The translations under genes were made by a program, and so were the position numbers. Shown here one piece after another: positions 60,924-64,000 of a DNA stretch of 64,000 nucleotides. This stretch comes from Symsagittifera roscoffensis (lineage: Eukaryota > Xenacoelomorpha > Acoela > Convolutidae): NCBI RefSeq assembly GCF_963678635.1, contig NC_087062.1, positions 18,465,789 through 18,529,788 on the forward strand, given 5' to 3'. Positions within the stretch are counted from its first letter, which is position 1. Each line of letters begins with the position of its first letter. The notes beneath the pieces were generated by a model. It ran no database searches. It was not told the DNA's origin and saw only the letters and a program-made list of their open reading frames with translations.

Positions 60924-61646
60924 CTGATTTAAATTATCCGGACAAAACGAACAAAACTTGAATTTTCAAACGCGTTTTTCTCAAATTGGGTTAAGATTAG
61001 ACAAAAAGTGAACAAAACAAAAGTAGCTTAGAATTTCATCAGAATTAATATGGTGCCATTTTTTCTCCGAAATTCTCAACAAAAATTTTACCCCAAAAAT
61101 GGGTCATTTTGGTTTTTTTTCAATTAATCAAGAACTACGCAGAAACTACTTTGTTAATTGATAAGAATATTATATCATTAGAAGCCTCTTACGCAGCCCA
61201 ACAAATTTTAAGAAAGGATAAATCTCCAAAAACCAGTATAAGAGAAAAAATTTTCACTTGATAATCAATAAATGTGATTTTTACTATATAAAACGCAGAA
61301 TCTTTGCTTAAAAACAAATTTTACACAATTTGCGCAAATTTTTGGAGAAATAACCCTTCTTAAACTTTGTTGGGCTGCGTAAGAGGCTTCTAATGATATA
61401 ATATTCTTATCAATTAACAAAGTAGTTTCTGCGTAATTCTTGATTAATTGAAAAAAACCAAAATGACCCATTTTTGGGGTAAAATTTTTGTTGAGAATTT
61501 CGGAGAAAAAATGGCATCATATTAATTCTGGTGAAATTCTAAGCAACTTTTGCTCTCTTCACTTTTTGTCTAATCTTAACCCAATTTGAGAAAAACGCGT
61601 TTGAAAATTCAAGTTTTGTTCGTTTAGTCCGGATAATTTAAATCAG
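60924..61646. mobile_element. Foldback / MITE-like element with ~308-bp inverted arms
   Basis: The left arm (60,924-61,232) and right arm (61,339-61,646) are inverted copies with few mismatches, separated by about 106 bp. The outer ends read CTGATTTAAATTATCCGGAC and its complement. The left end is preceded by TA then CAGT (60,917-60,922). TA|CAGT followed by ATTATCCGGAC resembles ends of pogo/Tigger-type Tc1-mariner elements, but the right end lacks the matching CACTG-TA. It contains no transposase. A long hairpin transcript is possible if transcribed. Confidence 0.85.
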
Positions 61647-62129
61647 AAATAAGAGAAAAAGACTACGCTTAGACAGGCTGGATGGCTTTCATAGACCCTC
61701 GAATCACTCTCATTATTATTAATTTAAATTTAATAAGAATATCACATGTTGATAAGCCCTTACACTCACATCAAGCTAAAAAAATTTGTACAGATCTACT
61801 TTCTTTGCATAGTTTTAAGCTTTATCAATTAACTGTTAAAAATGCTCTAAGATAATTTTATATCAACTATACCAACAGTAACCATTGCAAAAATTGGGTC
61901 TGATAATCAAGTCCTAAATACAGAAGTCCTCAACAACCAGATATTCCGAAACAGTTAGTAAATTGTGAAGCTGTTTGAATTAATAGATAACAATTAGGCG
62001 TCACAAAAAATTATAAGGTTCTCATGTATCGACCTTAAACATGCACAAAGTCAGCTCACATTTTCAAGAAAAGCGACTAACTATTGCAAATTTAAAATTG
62101 CCGGGGGTGATATTGTCGAGGGTTTTAAG

Positions 62130-62403
62130 CAGGGGCGGACTCAGGGAGCCCCCTCAGCCATTCGACCCCGTGCCGGTCCAAAGGGTCCCCTTTGCTACTC
62201 TTTTAAGCTATCCAGATTCTAAAGGTGCCATTATATACTAATTATAGAGGAGGAAGCGCGCGCCAAAAAACGCGTTTTGTTGTCAACATCTTCCGAAAAA
62301 GTGCCTAAAGTGTCTTTTTTGGCCTGTTTTTTTTTCCAAAAAATTGACTGCAACAAATTGATTGAAAATCCGACCCCTCGAGAAAACCCTAGATCCGCTC
62401 CTG
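62130..62403. mobile_element. Short MITE, probably hAT-like
   Basis: 274 bp with imperfect terminal inverted repeats CAGGGGCGGACTCAGGG (left) and CAGGAGCGGATCTAGGG (right, reversed). Flanks are GTTTTAAG (62,122-62,129) and GTTTTAGA (62,404-62,411), an imperfect 8-bp target-site duplication as made by hAT transposases. It is more GC-rich than the surroundings and contains no transposase, so it is non-autonomous. Confidence 0.75.
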
Positions 62404-62411
62404 GTTTTAGA

Positions 62412-63125
62412 GTCAAGGAGATATCCCAAATGATATCCAAGGAATCACAGATATTTCAGTTGAAAAAATTTCGCATACCTATTTTTATCAGGATGATAGT
62501 TCTTCACCATCAACCATCAGCTCTTTTAGTAGTAGTTTGGCTTAGCTGAGACCATATTCTTAATCCTTTTTGGTATTTTAATTGTCTTGTCATAGTAGTT
62601 TTATGAGGGTTTTCAACATTTAGTTAAGTTACTGAGATTTTTAATTGAAAAAATGTCTGTTTTTCAAGTGGAATAGCTACGTAAAACGCTTCAATACGGT
62701 ATCACATTTTTCAAGGAGTAAACGAAAAACCCACCCCAGACCATAGTTCCACCCCAATACGTGAGCAAAAACTTTTTCTTGAAAAGGGGAAACCTTATTG
62801 CACAATTTCTTGTATTATATATGAAATACTGTTTATTTTTATGCACGCTTCAATCACACGCGTGCATAAATTTAAAATGAATTCAAGAGCAGCGGAATAA
62901 CACGTGGGGTCTGACACAGAAGCGAAGCGGAGTTTCCCACCATTTGCGATACAACACAAACATAAAAAGAAGCATAAACATAAGAAGCCTGGAAAAGAGG
63001 AAATGTTGAAAAATTATGTCTACCGAAAACTTAATTTTCAAATGATTCAACTTTTAATTTAGCAACGGGAAAAAAAATACGAAGAGGAAACAAAGCCGAC
63101 AATCGTGATGTAGACACACAAAGAG
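62412..63125. other. Non-coding stretch with a perfect hairpin
   Basis: No gene is seen. At 62,838-62,870 there is an 11-bp perfect stem (TTTATGCACGC/GCGTGCATAAA) with an 11-nt loop. Confidence 0.5.
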
Positions 63126-63126
63126 C

Positions 63127-63436
63127 CGAAAAAAAATGATTTCAGAAAAAAGTCTTCAAAGTCTAAGTCCCTCCTGAAACAACGATGAACAACAGTTGCA
63201 CTTGCAACTACAGTTACAGTTGCTTCAAGCATAAGAAAAGTCTGTGATGTGGCAACTAAGTCGACAATCTTCAAGCGGACACTAGTCGAGCCAAAAAATT
63301 CATTTTATGAAAAAGTATTTCAAAAGCTTCAACTCCCCCTTGAAACTACAATGAACAACACTTGGACTTGCCACTACAGCAAAAATTGCTTGCAGCGAAA
63401 GCAAAACCCGTGAGGTGGCAACTAAGCGAACAAAAT
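63127..63436. repeat. Diverged tandem pair, ~167-bp period
   Basis: GATGAACAACAGTTGCACTT at about 63,183 is followed by the related AATGAACAACACTTGGACTT at about 63,350. Similarity covers roughly 63,129-63,270 and 63,294-63,436. Confidence 0.7.
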
Positions 63437-64000
63437 TAGAGCAAACAAAAAGTCCAATATTTTAATTTTTAACTCAGACCTTAGGGTGCAAAAACGACGG
63501 CGTTTCTTCTAGGCCAAAAGGGAAGGAACCTGGAAACTGTTACGCTCAAATAAGAAATCAGGTTAAAGATTTGTAAGAAATGTTGTTAATAGTAAAGTCT
63601 AGTGCTCGATTAAAAGACACTTGCTCTTGCGAGTGTAATAACCAGGAACAATCAAAACAGGCGGCGTCTTCTCCGCTTTTATGGTTCATACCCGCGACTT
63701 TTCTGATTAATTGTTAAGATAAATGCAGGTTGCAAAAAAACGTTTCCAGTAAAAAAAAACACATAAATATTTAAAACGTTCTAAATATGTTTGTACAAAC
63801 AAAAAAAACAATGCAATTATATGCAGTCTGCGCGCCGTACTTTTTCTAGTTGAGTGCTCTTTTCATTTCACTTTCAGTAGTATCTACCGTTTCCCGGCAC
63901 TTTCGAGCCATTCGCATCGTTCGATGCCTCGTTCACAAATACCACTGAGGAAACTTTTCCATGAATACAGTTCAGTTAGTCAAAGCACACAAGAAAATCT
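63437..64000. other. Non-coding right edge
   Basis: I see no gene, repeat or motif that can be supported here. GC content rises slightly at 63,880-63,960, but no open frame of note is present. Confidence 0.4.

Overview
The window looks like nuclear DNA from an invertebrate metazoan; the species cannot be named from the sequence. It is AT-rich and mostly non-coding, contains a decayed Ty3/gypsy retrotransposon, foldback and TIR-type DNA elements and many local tandem duplications, and holds one very large spliced gene with GT-AG borders. I see no operon structure, rRNA, tRNA or CRISPR array.

Layout. (1) 1-14,400: a dead Ty3/gypsy-like element on the minus strand, running off the left edge. 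RNase H, reverse transcriptase and protease pieces lie at 1-2,000. The gag region has been copied into five head-to-tail units of about 2.26-2.30 kb (2,211-13,601), all carrying common inactivating lesions. (2) 14,400-18,580: non-coding, with a 24-25 bp minisatellite (15,178-15,565), a hairpin cluster and a 338-bp tandem pair. (3) 18,580-30,290: three tandem copies of a non-coding 3.9-kb unit. (4) 30,290-37,567: AT-rich DNA with small duplications, a block of unidentified plus-strand open segments (33.0-35.0 kb) and an old two-copy repeat. (5) 37,568-50,201: a tandem segmental duplication whose right breakpoint lies inside the large gene, leaving a promoterless 3' gene fragment at 41.8-44.2 kb. 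(6) 47,841-59,177: the main gene, sacsin-like, on the minus strand. (7) 59,313-64,000: non-coding, with a 723-bp foldback element, a 274-bp hAT-like MITE and a 167-bp tandem pair.

The one gene that looks intact encodes a sacsin-family protein: two tandem ~1,193-residue sacsin repeats, each with a GHKL (Hsp90-type) ATPase module, then a long C-terminal region, a weak J-like stretch lacking HPD, and a HEPN domain interrupted by an intron. One giant exon carries 10,040 nt and a separate 339-nt last exon completes HEPN. The apparent start methionine lies in intron sequence, so upstream exon(s) are probably unlocated. Sacsin-family proteins are known as chaperone-like scaffolds; no partner gene is visible here.

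The main theme of the rest is repeated tandem duplication at every scale, from 25 bp to 6.6 kb. A diverged ~300-bp interspersed repeat with two conserved boxes links three of the otherwise unrelated duplicated blocks.
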